Assembly: GCF_000211415.1 (NCBI RefSeq) | Contig: NZ_AEXB01000122.1 | Coordinates: 1-41,901 of the forward strand | DNA from: Enterobacter mori LMG 25706 | GTDB taxonomy: Bacteria; Pseudomonadota; Gammaproteobacteria; Enterobacterales; Enterobacteriaceae | Direction: 5' to 3' | DNA: 41,901 nt | Shown: positions 1 to 9,586 of the stretch, piece after piece | Layout of the letters: each line of letters starts with the position of its first letter | Numbering within the stretch: the stretch's first letter is position 1 | Made by a program: the position numbers and the translations under genes | The notes under the pieces: generated by a model | Databases searched by the model: none | What the model was told of the DNA's origin: nothing | Seen by the model: the letters and a program-made list of their open reading frames with translations, nothing else

Positions 1-82
1 GTCAGGTGGCGCTTCGCTTACCTGACCTACAAACCCAAACTTCGTAGGCCGGGTAAGGCGAAGCCGCCACCCGGCTTTTTTT
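1..82. repeat. REP/BIME-type paired palindromes with T-run (terminator)
   Basis: Two GC-rich palindromic units lie head to head. Unit one (1-30) has arms GTCAGGT at 1-7 and ACCTGAC at 20-26. Unit two (44-75) has arms GCCGGGT at 48-54 and ACCCGGC at 69-75 and is followed by a run of T at 76-82. The GGCGAAGCCGCC core and the CCTAC/GTAGG edges are typical of enterobacterial REP elements. The T-run suits termination of a plus-strand gene entering from the left; in E. coli that neighbour is dtpB, convergent to rsmJ. Confidence 0.75.
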
Positions 83-833
83 ATTCCGGCGTACCTGAGT
101 AGATATCAAACCGGTGCCCTTTGGTGGACACCGCATTGGTCGTGGCGACATCCGCCAGCGGCGGCGCATAGTCCGGGCGCTTCACCACCACCCGCTTCGT
201 TGCAAGCTGACGGGCAGGCTCCAGCAGGCCATCTGCATCTAAATCCGGCCCCACCAGCGACTGAAACACCCGCATCTCTTTCTTCACCAGCGCGCTTTTC
301 TGCTTATGCGGGAACATCGGGTCAAGATAAACCACCTGCGGACGCGGCGTAATATCCGTCAGCGCCGTCAGACTGGAGGCGTGAATCAGCTGCAAACGCG
401 CCTGCAGCCACGAGCCGATTTCCGGGTCCGCATAGCCTCGCGCCAGCCCGTCATCGAGCAGCGCAGCGACCACCGGATTACGTTCCAGCATCCGCACGTG
501 ACAGCCGACAGAGGCCAGCACAAAGGCATCACGCCCTAACCCCGCCGTGGCATCGACCACGTCCGGAAGATAGCTCCCTTTGATGCCGACCGCTTTAGCC
601 ACCGCCTCGCCGCGACCGCCGCCGAACTTGCGCCGGTGCGCCATCGCACCGCCGACAAAGTCGACAAAAATCCCGCCGAGCTTCGGTTCATCGCGCTTGC
701 GTAACTCCAGGTGTTCCGACGTCATCACCAGCGCCATCAGGTTTTCTTCATCGTGCTCCAGCCCCCATCGGGCCGCCAGAACAGATAAGGCGCCGTCTCC
801 GGCGCCCGTTTCATCTACTAAGCAGATCTTCAC
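81..833 (-). CDS. rsmJ: 16S rRNA (guanine(1516)-N(2))-methyltransferase RsmJ
   Basis: Cytoplasmic SAM-dependent enzyme that methylates N2 of G1516 in 16S rRNA of the small subunit. The 250-residue product equals the E. coli length and begins [14 protein letters not shown]. The SAM-binding stretch [11 protein letters not shown] and the catalytic YLDPMFP motif are intact. The start is a GTG at 833-831: upstream in-frame codons only translate the end of prlC in another frame. The gap to the prlC stop (841) is 7 bp, so the ribosome-binding site lies inside prlC and the genes form an operon with probable coupled translation. No oddities. Identity is near certain; the only doubt is the exact start. 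Confidence 0.96.
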   Translation of the reverse strand: MKICLVDETGAGDGALSVLAARWGLEHDEENLMALVMTSEHLELRKRDEPKLGGIFVDFVGGAMAHRRKFGGGRGEAVAKAVGIKGSYLPDVVDATAGLGRDAFVLASVGCHVRMLERNPVVAALLDDGLARGYADPEIGSWLQARLQLIHASSLTALTDITPRPQVVYLDPMFPHKQKSALVKKEMRVFQSLVGPDLDADGLLEPARQLATKRVVVKRPDYAPPLADVATTNAVSTKGHRFDIYSGTPE

Positions 834-840
834 GTAACAA

Positions 841-2883
841 TCAGCCTTTAATCCCGTAATGCTCAAGCATCGCATCCAGCTGCGGCTCGCGTCCGCGGAA
901 GCGTTTGAACAGCACCATTGGCTCTTCAGAACCACCGCGGGTCAGGATGTTGTCGAGGAACGACTGGCCGGTTTCGCGGTTGAAGATCCCCTCCTCTTCG
1001 AAGCGAGAGAAGGCATCTGCCGCCAGCACGTCGGCCCACAGGTAGCTGTAGTAACCCGCTGCGTAACCGCCAGCAAAGATGTGGCTGAAGGCATGCGGGA
1101 AGCGGCCCCAGGCTGGCCCAGGAATAACGGCAACCTGCTTTTTGATTTCCGCCAGGGTGTCGAGGATTTTCGCCCCCTGCTCCGGGCTGAACTCGGCGTG
1201 CAGGCGGAAATCGAACAGGCCGAACTCCAGCTGACGTAGGATGAACATCGCCGCCTGATAGTTTTTCGCCGCCAGCATTTTATCCAGCAGCTCCTTCGGC
1301 AGCGGTTCGCCGGTCTCATAGTGGCCGGAGATAAACGCCAGCGCGTCCGGCTCCCAGCACCAGTTTTCCATAAACTGGCTTGGTAGCTCGACCGCATCCC
1401 AAGGCACGCCGCTGATACCGGCTACGCCTGCGGTTTCGATGCGGGTCAGCATGTGGTGCAGACCGTGACCGAACTCGTGGAACAGGGTAATCACTTCATC
1501 GTGGGTGAAGAGCGCGGGCTTGCCGCTCACCGGACGGTTGAAGTTACAGGTCAGGTAAGCGACGGGCTTCTGCAGGGAGCCGTCGGCTTTACGCATCTGG
1601 CCCACGCAGTCGTCCATCCACGCCCCGCCGCGCTTGTTCTCACGCGCGTACAGGTCAAGGTAGAAGCTGCCGCGCAGTTCGTTTTTCTCGTCATAGAGTT
1701 CGAAGAAGCGCACGTCCGGATGCCAGACGTCGATATCGGTACGCTCTTTCGCGGTGATGCCATAGATGCGTTTCACCACTTCGAACAGGCCGTTAACGGC
1801 TTTGTTTTCCGGGAAGTACGGGCGCAGCTGCTCGTCGCTGATGCTGTAGAGGTGCTGTTTCTGTTTTTCGCTGTAGTAAGCGATGTCCCATGGCTGCAGC
1901 TCGTCCACGCCGAACTCCGCTTTCGCAAAGGCGCGCAGCTGGGCCAGCTCTTTCTCACCCTGAGGACGGGCGCGTTTCGCCAGATCGGTCAGGAAGTCGA
2001 GTACCTGCTGCGGGTTCTCGGCCATTTTAGTGGCGAGGGATTTATCGGCGTAGCTGTCGAAGCCCAGCAGCTGTGCCAGCTCGTGGCGCAACGCGAGGAT
2101 TTCCGCCATCACCGGGCTGTTGTCCCATTTACCGGCATTCGGCCCCTGATCGGAGGCGCGGGTGCTGTAGGCGCGGTACATCTCTTCACGCAATGCCTGG
2201 TTGTCGCAGTAGGTCATCACCGGCAGATAGCTTGGGATATCCAGCGTTAACAGGAAACCGTCCTGCTCTTTCGCTTCGGCCTGGGCTTTTGCCGCCGCCA
2301 GCGCGCTTTCCGGCATACCCGCCAGCTCCGCTTCGTCGGTAATCAGCTTCGTCCAGCCCATGGTGGCGTCGAGCACGTTGTTGCTGTACTGGTTGCCCAG
2401 CTCGGACAGACGCGCGGCGATTTCACCGTAGCGAACCTGCTTCTCTTTTGGCAGACCGATACCGGACAGCTCAAAGTCACGCAGCGCGTTATCGACCGAT
2501 TTTTTCTGCGCCGTGTTCAGTTCGGCATAGTGGTCGCCGTCGCGCAGGTCGCGGTAGGCTTTGTAGAGTCCTTCGTGCTGGCCGACCCAGGTGCTGTACT
2601 CAGAGAGCAGCGGCAGGGTTTGTTCGTAGGCTTCGCGCAGTTCCGGGCTGTTTTTGACCGAGTTCAGGTGGCTCACCGGGGAGAAGATACGCCCCAGCAC
2701 GTCGTCCACTTCGGAAAGCTTCTGACACAGATTTTCCCACGTGTACGGCGCGCCCTGCGCAACCACGTTTTCTACCGCCGCGCGGCAGTTGTCCAGCGAT
2801 TGCGTAACGGCTGGAACCACATGCTCAGGGAGGATTTTAGAAAACGGCGGCAACGAAAAAGGCGTCAGTAATGGATTGGTCAT
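841..2883 (-). CDS. prlC: Oligopeptidase A (M3 family zinc metallopeptidase)
   Basis: Cytosolic zinc endopeptidase that degrades oligopeptides, including cleaved signal peptides; in E. coli it is also called OpdA. The product is 680 residues, the same as E. coli, starting [14 protein letters not shown] at the ATG 2883-2881. The HEFGH zinc motif, at about residue 469-473, supplies two His ligands and the catalytic Glu; the downstream [10 protein letters not shown] segment supplies the third ligand. It is the first gene of a prlC-rsmJ operon. Upstream is a good match to a heat-shock promoter, in keeping with the known sigma-32 control of prlC in E. coli. There is no truncation or missing active-site residue. 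Confidence 0.97.
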   Translation of the reverse strand: MTNPLLTPFSLPPFSKILPEHVVPAVTQSLDNCRAAVENVVAQGAPYTWENLCQKLSEVDDVLGRIFSPVSHLNSVKNSPELREAYEQTLPLLSEYSTWVGQHEGLYKAYRDLRDGDHYAELNTAQKKSVDNALRDFELSGIGLPKEKQVRYGEIAARLSELGNQYSNNVLDATMGWTKLITDEAELAGMPESALAAAKAQAEAKEQDGFLLTLDIPSYLPVMTYCDNQALREEMYRAYSTRASDQGPNAGKWDNSPVMAEILALRHELAQLLGFDSYADKSLATKMAENPQQVLDFLTDLAKRARPQGEKELAQLRAFAKAEFGVDELQPWDIAYYSEKQKQHLYSISDEQLRPYFPENKAVNGLFEVVKRIYGITAKERTDIDVWHPDVRFFELYDEKNELRGSFYLDLYARENKRGGAWMDDCVGQMRKADGSLQKPVAYLTCNFNRPVSGKPALFTHDEVITLFHEFGHGLHHMLTRIETAGVAGISGVPWDAVELPSQFMENWCWEPDALAFISGHYETGEPLPKELLDKMLAAKNYQAAMFILRQLEFGLFDFRLHAEFSPEQGAKILDTLAEIKKQVAVIPGPAWGRFPHAFSHIFAGGYAAGYYSYLWADVLAADAFSRFEEEGIFNRETGQSFLDNILTRGGSEEPMVLFKRFRGREPQLDAMLEHYGIKG

Positions 2884-2947
2884 AAACGCTGTCCTGTTGA
2901 AATAGGTGAATGAAGCGCGCATCCGGCGCTGGGCATATTGTTTTCAG

Positions 2948-2977
2948 TAATGGGGTTAAGTGTAGAGGATTTCAATG
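2948..2977 (-). promoter_or_regulatory. Sigma-32 (heat-shock) promoter of prlC
   Basis: Reading the minus strand, CATTGAAA (2977-2970) is followed after 14 nt by CCCCATTA (2955-2948). This closely matches the RpoH consensus (CTTGAAA, 13-17 nt, CCCCATNT). The element lies about 65 bp before the prlC ATG. Heat-shock control of prlC is established in E. coli; the assignment here rests on the motif. Confidence 0.72.
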
Positions 2978-3062
2978 GCCGCGCTTACCGTGCCTGCGGG
3001 TAATCTGTGCCGTTCTGCTGTAAACTGTGGCAAATCGTCAATTCAGCGGAATATCATTACCC

Positions 3063-3905
3063 ATGCTCAGTTATCGCCACAGCTTCCACGCTGGCAACCA
3101 CGCCGACGTCCTTAAACACACCGTTCAGAGCCTGATCATTGAAGCGCTCAAAGAGAAAGAGAAGCCGTTTCTCTATCTCGACACCCATGCGGGTGCGGGC
3201 CGTTATCAGCTGAGCGGCGAGCATGCCGAGCGTACCGGTGAATACCTTGAGGGCATCGCTCGCATCTGGCAGCAGGACGATCTGCCTGCCGAGCTGGAGC
3301 CGTACATCGGTGTGGTGAATCACTTCAACCGCAACGGCCAGCTGCGCTACTACCCTGGCTCCCCGCTGATTGCCCGCCAGCTGCTGCGCGAGCAGGACAG
3401 CATCCAGTTAACCGAGCTGCACCCGAGCGACTTCCCGCTGCTGCGTTCTGAATTCCAGAAAGATAATCGCGCCCGCGTGGAAAAAGCCGACGGCTACCAG
3501 CAGCTGAAAGCCAAGCTGCCGCCGGTTTCCCGTCGCGGCCTGGTGCTGATCGACCCACCTTACGAAATTAAAACCGACTATCAGGCGGTGGTGACCGGCA
3601 TCCACGACGGCTACAAACGCTTCGCTACCGGCACCTATGCCCTGTGGTACCCGGTGGTGCTGCGCGCGCAAATCAAGCGCATGATCAAAGACCTGGAAGC
3701 GACCGATATCCGCAAAATCCTGCAGATTGAGCTGGCGGTACGCCCGGACAGCGATCAGCGTGGCATGACCGCTTCTGGCACGATTGTGATCAACCCGCCG
3801 TGGAAGCTCGAAGCGCAGATGAACAACGTGCTGCCGTGGCTGCACAAAACGCTGGTGCCAGCGGGTACGGGCCACGCCACCGTCAGTTGGATCGTACCGG
3901 AGTAA
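3063..3905 (+). CDS. rlmJ: 23S rRNA (adenine(2030)-N(6))-methyltransferase RlmJ
   Basis: SAM-dependent methyltransferase that makes m6A2030 in 23S rRNA. The ATG at 3063 gives 280 residues, the E. coli length, starting MLSYRHSFHAGNHADVLKH; a longer reading from 3027 adds residues not found in the family. The DPPY catalytic motif is at residues 164-167, and the LDTHAGAGRY stretch (39-48) is the SAM-binding loop. It is divergent from prlC across a 179-bp gap. The gene is complete and unremarkable. In E. coli it likewise lies just before gor. Confidence 0.96.
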   Translation: MLSYRHSFHAGNHADVLKHTVQSLIIEALKEKEKPFLYLDTHAGAGRYQLSGEHAERTGEYLEGIARIWQQDDLPAELEPYIGVVNHFNRNGQLRYYPGSPLIARQLLREQDSIQLTELHPSDFPLLRSEFQKDNRARVEKADGYQQLKAKLPPVSRRGLVLIDPPYEIKTDYQAVVTGIHDGYKRFATGTYALWYPVVLRAQIKRMIKDLEATDIRKILQIELAVRPDSDQRGMTASGTIVINPPWKLEAQMNNVLPWLHKTLVPAGTGHATVSWIVPE

Positions 3906-3976
3906 TCGCAGCCATCGGTGGAAACTATTGATTTCAGGTATACAATCGCGGCAATTCACGATTAAGGACAAAAGCT

Positions 3977-5329
3977 ATGACTAAGCATTATGACTACATC
4001 GCAATCGGCGGCGGCAGCGGCGGCATCGCCTCGATCAACCGTGCGGCCATGTACGGCCAGAAGTGTGCGCTGATTGAAGCCAAAGCGCTGGGCGGCACCT
4101 GCGTGAACGTGGGTTGTGTACCGAAAAAAGTGATGTGGCATGCGGCGCAGATCCGTGAAGCTATCCATATGTACGGTCCGGATTATGGCTTTGACACTAC
4201 CATCAATAACTTCGACTGGGACAAGCTGATCGCCAGCCGTACCGCCTATATCGACCGTATTCACACCTCGTACGACAACGTGTTGGGCAAGAATAACGTC
4301 GACGTGATCCACGGTTTCGCCCGCTTTGTTGACGCGAAAACGATCGAAGTGAACGGTGAGACGATCACTGCCGATCACATCCTGATCGCCACCGGCGGCC
4401 GTCCGAGCCACCCGAATATTCCAGGTGCAGAATACGGTATCGACTCCGACGGTTTCTTCGAACTGCCTGCCCTGCCTAAACGCGTTGCCATCGTGGGCGC
4501 GGGTTACATCGCGGTGGAACTGGCTGGCGTGATTAACGGGCTGGGCGCTGAGGCGCACCTGTTCGTGCGTAAACACGCGCCGCTGCGCAGCTTTGACCCG
4601 CTGATTGTCGATACCCTGGTTGACCTACTGAACGCCGAAGGCCCAACCCTGCACACCAACGCCGTGCCAAAAGCGGTGGTGAAAAACGCCGACGGCAGCC
4701 TGACGCTTGAGCTGGAAGATGGCCGCAGCCAGACCGTCGACTGCCTGATCTGGGCGATTGGCCGTGAACCGGCGACCGATAACTTCAACCTGGCCGTAAC
4801 GGGCGCGAAAACCAACGATAAAGGCTACATCGTCGTTGATAAGTTCCAGAACACCAGCGTGCCGGGCATTTACGCGGTCGGTGATAACACTGGTGCGGTT
4901 GAGCTGACGCCGGTGGCCGTTGCGGCAGGTCGTCGTCTCTCCGAGCGCCTGTTTAACAACAAACCGGACGAGCATCTGGATTACAACCTTATCCCAACCG
5001 TGGTCTTCAGCCACCCGCCAATCGGCACCGTCGGCTTAACCGAGCCGCAGGCGCGCGAACAGTATGGCGACGACCAGGTGAAAGTGTATAAATCGGCGTT
5101 TACGGCGATGTACACCGCCGTCACCTCTCACCGTCAGCCGTGCCGCATGAAGCTGGTGTGTGTAGGCCCGGAAGAGAAGATTGTCGGTATCCACGGCATC
5201 GGCTTCGGTATGGACGAGATCCTGCAGGGCTTTGCGGTGGCGCTGAAGATGGGCGCAACGAAGAAAGATTTCGATAACACCGTGGCGATCCACCCGACGG
5301 CGGCGGAAGAGTTTGTGACCATGCGTTAA
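3977..5329 (+). CDS. gor: Glutathione-disulfide reductase
   Basis: NADPH-dependent cytosolic flavoenzyme that reduces glutathione disulfide and keeps the thiol pool reduced. The product is 450 residues, the E. coli length. The FAD-binding GGGSGG (11-16), the redox-active disulfide Cys42/Cys47 in GGTCVNVGC, the NADPH-binding [11 protein letters not shown] and the C-terminal catalytic His439/Glu444 (HPTAAEE) are all present. The start at 3977 is preceded by AAGGA. A TATACAAT -10-like box sits at about 3940. The gene is followed by a strong intrinsic terminator, so it is probably transcribed alone, separately from treF. Confidence 0.97.
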   Translation: MTKHYDYIAIGGGSGGIASINRAAMYGQKCALIEAKALGGTCVNVGCVPKKVMWHAAQIREAIHMYGPDYGFDTTINNFDWDKLIASRTAYIDRIHTSYDNVLGKNNVDVIHGFARFVDAKTIEVNGETITADHILIATGGRPSHPNIPGAEYGIDSDGFFELPALPKRVAIVGAGYIAVELAGVINGLGAEAHLFVRKHAPLRSFDPLIVDTLVDLLNAEGPTLHTNAVPKAVVKNADGSLTLELEDGRSQTVDCLIWAIGREPATDNFNLAVTGAKTNDKGYIVVDKFQNTSVPGIYAVGDNTGAVELTPVAVAAGRRLSERLFNNKPDEHLDYNLIPTVVFSHPPIGTVGLTEPQAREQYGDDQVKVYKSAFTAMYTAVTSHRQPCRMKLVCVGPEEKIVGIHGIGFGMDEILQGFAVALKMGATKKDFDNTVAIHPTAAEEFVTMR

Positions 5330-5334
5330 TCCTG

Positions 5335-5362
5335 ATGCCCCTCTCCTGAGGGGCATTTTTTT
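5335..5362 (+). terminator. Intrinsic terminator of gor
   Basis: A perfect 9-bp stem (ATGCCCCTC at 5335-5343, GAGGGGCAT at 5348-5356) with a TCCT loop is followed by a T-run to 5362, six bases after the gor stop codon. Confidence 0.9.
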
Positions 5363-5445
5363 AACATTCATAAATCGTTGCAAAACGAATGCTCCGAAAA
5401 GAGTGATCTACCGCACATATCCCTACCCTTCTACCGAAGCGAGTG

Positions 5446-5455
5446 TCTACGCTTA
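5446..5455 (+). promoter_or_regulatory. Candidate sigma-S type -10 element of treF
   Basis: TCTACGCTTA fits the extended RpoS -10 pattern KCTAYRCTTA exactly and lies 57 bp before the treF ATG, leaving room for a leader of about 50 nt. treF expression is partly RpoS-dependent in E. coli. No convincing -35 box is seen, which is common for sigma-S promoters. Confidence 0.5.
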
Positions 5456-5511
5456 TAGGACGCCCGGAAAAACCTGTCTTTAAGAACACACAACCGGAGG
5501 TCCTTATCACC

Positions 5512-7161
5512 ATGTTCAACCAGAAGATACAGGCTACCGAGAACATCGAATTCGGGATCGAAGAAGAGCTGCGCTACGAGACCGATCCCTGCGAGTTGAA
5601 ACTGGATGAGATGATTGAGGCGGAGCCGGAACCGGAAATGATCGAGGGGCTGCCGGCCTCCGACGCCCTGACGCCTGCTGACCGCTACCTTGAACTGTTC
5701 GAACACGTGCAGTCATCAAGGCTGTTTGCGGACAGCAAAACCTTCCCCGACTGCGCCCCGAAGATGGATCCGCTGGATATCCTGATCCGCTACCGCAAAG
5801 TGCGTCGCCATCGTGATTTTGACCTGGCACGCTTTGTGGAGAACCACTTCTGGATGCCGGAAACCTACGGGACGGAATACGTTTCCGACCCCGGTCTTTC
5901 TCTGAAAGAGCACATTGATAACCTGTGGCCCGTGCTGACGCGCGAACCGCAGGATCATATTCCCTGGTCGTCCCTGCTGGCGCTGCCGCAGGCGTATATC
6001 GTCCCCGGCGGACGATTCAGCGAGACGTACTACTGGGATTCGTACTTCTCCATGCTGGGGCTGGCGGAGAGTGGCCGTAACGATCTGCTGAAATGTATGG
6101 CGGATAACTTTGCGTGGCTGATTGAACGCTACGGCCATATCCCGAACGGCAACCGTACCTACTATCTCAGCCGCTCCCAGCCGCCCGTATTTGCCCTGAT
6201 GGTGGAGCTGTTCGAGGAGGACGGGGTGCGCGGCGCGAAGCGTTATCTTGAACACCTGAAGATGGAGCACGCCTTCTGGATGGATGGGGCCGAGTCGCTG
6301 CTGCTTAACCAGGCCTACCGCAGCGCGGTGCGTATGCCGGATGGCTCACTGCTTAACCGTTACTGGGATGACCGCGACACGCCGCGCGACGAGTCGTGGA
6401 TCGAGGACGTGGAGACGGCGCGCCACTCTGGCCGTCCGCCGAATGAGGTTTACCGCGATTTACGCGCCGGGGCGGCGTCTGGCTGGGATTACTCCTCCCG
6501 CTGGCTGCGCGAGCCGGGCAGGCTTGCCAGCATTCGCACCACGCAGTTTATCCCTATCGATTTGAATGCCTTCCTGTTCAAGCTGGAAAGCGCGATCGCC
6601 AATATCTCGGCGTCGAAAGGAGATAAAGAGACGGCCGACCTGTTCCGCCAGAAAGCCAGCGATCGCCGGGCCGCGGTGAACCGCTATCTATGGGATGAAG
6701 AGAATGGCTGCTATCGGGATTACGACTGGCGCCGCGAAGTCATGGCCCTCTTCTCCGCGGCGAGCATCGTGCCGCTGTATGTCGGGATGGCGACTCATGA
6801 GCAGGCTGAACGCGTGTCTGATGCGGTGAAAGCGCGGCTGCTGACGCCGGGCGGGATTCTGGCGACCGAGTACGAAACCGGCGAGCAGTGGGATAAACCC
6901 AACGGCTGGGCACCGCTGCAGTGGATGGCGATTCAGGGGTTCAAGCAGTATGGCAACGACTCGCTGGGCGACGAGATCGCCTGGAGCTGGCTGCACACGG
7001 TGAAGCACTTCTACAAGACGCACCACAAGCTGATTGAGAAGTACCACATCGCCAGCAGCACGCCGCGTGAAGGTGGGGGTGGGGAGTACCCGCTTCAGGA
7101 CGGCTTCGGCTGGACGAACGGCGTAGTGCGGCGGCTGATTGGGCTGTATGGGGAGCCTTGA
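5512..7161 (+). CDS. treF: Cytoplasmic alpha,alpha-trehalase (GH37)
   Basis: Hydrolyses trehalose to two glucoses in the cytoplasm. The ATG at 5512 gives 549 residues, the E. coli TreF length, starting MFNQKIQ. It is preceded at a good distance by GGAGG (5496-5500), which decides against the longer reading from 5443. There is no signal peptide, unlike the periplasmic TreA. Both GH37 signatures are visible: [14 protein letters not shown] and [10 protein letters not shown], plus the Gly-rich [15 protein letters not shown] that carries a catalytic Glu. A sigma-S-like -10 lies upstream. In E. coli the ars and acid-fitness genes separate gor from treF; here they are adjacent. Confidence 0.96.
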   Translation: MFNQKIQATENIEFGIEEELRYETDPCELKLDEMIEAEPEPEMIEGLPASDALTPADRYLELFEHVQSSRLFADSKTFPDCAPKMDPLDILIRYRKVRRHRDFDLARFVENHFWMPETYGTEYVSDPGLSLKEHIDNLWPVLTREPQDHIPWSSLLALPQAYIVPGGRFSETYYWDSYFSMLGLAESGRNDLLKCMADNFAWLIERYGHIPNGNRTYYLSRSQPPVFALMVELFEEDGVRGAKRYLEHLKMEHAFWMDGAESLLLNQAYRSAVRMPDGSLLNRYWDDRDTPRDESWIEDVETARHSGRPPNEVYRDLRAGAASGWDYSSRWLREPGRLASIRTTQFIPIDLNAFLFKLESAIANISASKGDKETADLFRQKASDRRAAVNRYLWDEENGCYRDYDWRREVMALFSAASIVPLYVGMATHEQAERVSDAVKARLLTPGGILATEYETGEQWDKPNGWAPLQWMAIQGFKQYGNDSLGDEIAWSWLHTVKHFYKTHHKLIEKYHIASSTPREGGGGEYPLQDGFGWTNGVVRRLIGLYGEP

Positions 7162-7190
7162 GTGGGGTGCGGGGACTGCGCAGTGCGGTC

Positions 7191-7236
7191 TTTCCCCCTC
7201 GCCCCTCTGGGGAGAGGGCTGGGGTGAGGGGAAAAA
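7191..7236. repeat. GC-rich palindromic repeat, copy 1 (treF / HEPN gene gap)
   Basis: A large imperfect hairpin has outer arms TTTCCCCCTC and GAGGGGAAA. Inside, CGCCCC faces GGGGTG. It lies between the convergent stop codons of treF and the HEPN-like gene and ends in an A/T run on each side, so it can terminate in both directions. Related copies occur at 15134, 19226 and 38761. Confidence 0.7.
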
Positions 7237-7237
7237 T

Positions 7238-8827
7238 TTAGCGAATCACCTCATAAATGGCGGTCTGAATAGACTGCCATTTTTTCGTTTCAGAACCCGG
7301 CTGTGCCTGCGCACGGCGCTTCGCCATATCCGCGTCGTGCTGCTGGCGCTTCACAACAGCGGGTACGGTGCAAAACGCTTTTAAATAGTCTTTACGCGTT
7401 GACGTCAGAGACTCACCGTTCGCCATCGCGTGGCTAAGCGTGTTGATAAAACGGCGGCACGGCTTCTCTTCCACCATGTTTTGCCGATAGCGCAGCATCA
7501 GTTCAAGCACGTCGTCATGGTCTGATGACATCGCCTCTTCCGTCCAGGACAGCTTCCAGTCCATGCCCCCCTGCAAGAAAAGCAGCGCCACGCGAGTGTC
7601 ATTGCGGTTGATGGCTGAACGGAAATTATTCTCGTCCCAGGTAACGCCCATGCGCGTCAGCGTCTCACGCGAGGAAGGCGTTTCACGCATCTCCTCTACT
7701 GGAGGCGTGGCTGCGGCATTCGCCGCAACGTGCTGCGGTTTGCCGCTGGTCACAAGCCAGACGCCCCCGGCAATAATCGCGATAACCATGACGCCAACCG
7801 CGCCCCACAGCACGCCGGAAATGAGCTGCTCGCGCTGCTCAGGCGTTCGCGGCGCGCGCTGGGTGGGCTTTTCAATGGTGTCACGCACCTCGAACAGATC
7901 GCCACCCGTGACCCGGTCCATTTTCTGCGCCTTTTCCCAGAATGCATGCAGTTCGCTGGCATCCACGGCCAGTAATCCCGCCGGATTGACGCGCGTTCTT
8001 CCCTCTTCAAACGCGCGCTGAACGGGTCGGGTGACTTGCGTATAGTAGCGATCGAGCAGCAGGATTTGCGCGGAACTTAATGCCCGCTGCACGGTAATGC
8101 TGTTGCGGATTTGTCGGATGTCATCAAGGAAAGTTTGCAGGGTGATGCGCGGCTCCACCAGCAGCGTCAGCATGGCAGGATCGCTAAACAGTGACGCGTA
8201 GTAACGGCTAAATTCTTTTTTATCCACCAGCAGCTGCGCCAGCTCGCTAAACATCATGCCGCTCAACACATCGTTAATGTCGCCCAGCTTCAGCCAGCGA
8301 CGAACGCGATCGGCATTAAACAGGGTCTTGAGATGGTTATTGAGCCGTACCTGATCGGGCCACGCCTGCTGGATCAGCCCCTTCATCATCAATTCGATCG
8401 CACGCACCTGCTTATGCGCCTGCTGCTGTTGGATTTCGCTACCGTGCGCCAGCTCAGTGTTGTAAGTCAGAAGAGGCTGCTGGAGACGAAGATGCTCCAG
8501 AGTCGTCACAAACCGCATCGCCGCAATCAGCTGATTTTCAGTGACATCCTGCCCGCTTTCATACTGAGGCACGCGCTGCTGCAGCAGGCGCAGCTGTAGC
8601 GTAAATGTCGACATTTCAGCGTCGTTCAGGTTGAGTTGCTTCGCAACAGCAGTCCATCCCCCCAGACCTAAGCGGGCACTGTCCAGCTGTTCCAGAAACC
8701 AGCGTGGATCTTTTCCTTCAGAAGCATGTACATTCAGCAGGAGCAGAATTTCGACTGACGCCTGACGAATAACCGCAAGACAGTGTTCAAACTGTTCGCG
8801 AATGGGGTGTGATGTGCTGAGAGTCAT
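7238..8827 (-). CDS. Membrane protein with HEPN-like region and ankyrin-like tail (STY4199-type)
   Basis: The function is unknown. The 529-residue protein resembles what is annotated in Salmonella and Enterobacter as a STY4199 family HEPN domain-containing protein (from memory). Residues 1-330 are helical and cytoplasmic by charge. The segment around 235-275 (DIRQIRNSI then a long helix) looks like the end of a HEPN fold with its RN motif, but the usual His after RN is absent, so RNase activity is doubtful. A single membrane segment spans about 336-360. The C-terminal 165 residues, probably periplasmic, contain ankyrin-like helices (400-450) and two Cys (457, 486). The start is supported by AAGGA 6 nt before the ATG. 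The gene stands alone, convergent with treF and divergent from the acetyltransferase. Confidence 0.8.
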   Translation of the reverse strand: MTLSTSHPIREQFEHCLAVIRQASVEILLLLNVHASEGKDPRWFLEQLDSARLGLGGWTAVAKQLNLNDAEMSTFTLQLRLLQQRVPQYESGQDVTENQLIAAMRFVTTLEHLRLQQPLLTYNTELAHGSEIQQQQAHKQVRAIELMMKGLIQQAWPDQVRLNNHLKTLFNADRVRRWLKLGDINDVLSGMMFSELAQLLVDKKEFSRYYASLFSDPAMLTLLVEPRITLQTFLDDIRQIRNSITVQRALSSAQILLLDRYYTQVTRPVQRAFEEGRTRVNPAGLLAVDASELHAFWEKAQKMDRVTGGDLFEVRDTIEKPTQRAPRTPEQREQLISGVLWGAVGVMVIAIIAGGVWLVTSGKPQHVAANAAATPPVEEMRETPSSRETLTRMGVTWDENNFRSAINRNDTRVALLFLQGGMDWKLSWTEEAMSSDHDDVLELMLRYRQNMVEEKPCRRFINTLSHAMANGESLTSTRKDYLKAFCTVPAVVKRQQHDADMAKRRAQAQPGSETKKWQSIQTAIYEVIR

Positions 8828-8942
8828 TGTATTCCTTCAGAGACAATGAAAACGCCTGGGCCAGGCATGAAACAGCCTTTTTTTCTTTTATTTATACGAC
8901 GTTAAACATACCTGACTTTCTGTTGAAATAAAGTGACAACCT

Positions 8943-8948
8943 TATAAT
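8943..8948 (+). promoter_or_regulatory. Candidate -10 box of the GNAT gene
   Basis: A perfect TATAAT lies 27 bp before the acetyltransferase ATG, with TTGAAA at 8923-8928. The spacer is only 14 bp, which is short, so the -35 assignment is weak while the -10 is good. The same 148-bp gap must hold the promoter of the divergent HEPN-like gene. Confidence 0.45.
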
Positions 8949-8975
8949 CATTTAAAATGTTTCAGGAGAATCTGA

Positions 8976-9515
8976 ATGCCCGTATTAACGACCGCGCGTC
9001 TCACCTGCTCACCGCTGCACGAGCAGGACTGGCCATTTTTTCTCGCGCTACAGCACGATCCCAACGTAATGCGCTTTGTGGCGGAAAACCGCCCTCTGGC
9101 AGAGATCCGCGCAGCGTTCGATTCTCGTCTCGTCCCATGGTCGCCGGGCAGCGCGCACTGGCTTTGCCTCACCGTGCGTGATACGGCCTCGCAGGCTCCG
9201 CTGGGCGTCACGGGTTACATTCATCGGGAAGAAGATTGTGCCGAAGTCGGATTCCTTTTCGCACCTGCGGCACACGGGAAAGGTTACGGCTTCGAATCGC
9301 TGCGGGCGCTTTGCGATTATGCCTTTCTTCAGGGCGGTATTCGTCGGCTTACCGCCACCGTCACGGCGGGAAATATCGCGTCAAAGCGTGTACTGGAAAA
9401 AACAGGTTTTCAACAGGAAGGCGAACTGCGCGAGAATTATTACCTTGGCGGTCAGTGGCAAAATGACTGGCTATTTGGCTTATTGAAGCATGAATACCTG
9501 AATAATAATCCCTGA
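8976..9515 (+). CDS. GNAT family N-acetyltransferase (RimJ/RimL-like)
   Basis: A 179-residue acetyl-CoA-dependent acetyltransferase of the RimJ/RimL branch, whose members acetylate protein N-termini, amino acids or antibiotics; the substrate here cannot be told. Evidence is the N-terminal TARLTCSPL strand-helix, the acetyl-CoA loop in motif A (AAHGKGYGFESLRAL, about residues 99-113), and the motif B tail in which NIASKRVLEKTGFQQEGELRE is the classic family ending. AGGAG at 8964-8968 sets the ATG start. It lies in the accessory patch between treF and yhjB, 71 bp before the lysozyme-like gene on the same strand, and may be co-transcribed with it. Confidence 0.88.
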   Translation: MPVLTTARLTCSPLHEQDWPFFLALQHDPNVMRFVAENRPLAEIRAAFDSRLVPWSPGSAHWLCLTVRDTASQAPLGVTGYIHREEDCAEVGFLFAPAAHGKGYGFESLRALCDYAFLQGGIRRLTATVTAGNIASKRVLEKTGFQQEGELRENYYLGGQWQNDWLFGLLKHEYLNNNP

Positions 9516-9548
9516 GCAATAGCCATTTGGCGGATATTTCTCCCGCGT

Positions 9549-9583
9549 CGTTTCCTCTACAGTGTTGCCATTAAGAGGAAACG
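9549..9583 (+). promoter_or_regulatory. Inverted repeat able to sequester the SD of the lysozyme-like gene
   Basis: A perfect 10-bp inverted repeat (CGTTTCCTCT at 9549-9558, AGAGGAAACG at 9574-9583) with a 15-nt loop ends 3 bases before the ATG at 9587. The right arm contains the only good Shine-Dalgarno sequence (AGAGGAA). RNA entering from the GNAT gene would fold it into a stem; transcription starting inside the loop would free it. Confidence 0.6.
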
Positions 9584-9586
9584 AAT

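Noticed and set aside
1453..2250. 265-codon plus-strand open frame opposite prlC
   Set aside because: It lies wholly opposite a conserved gene, has no recognisable domain, and arises from the GC-rich codon pattern of prlC.
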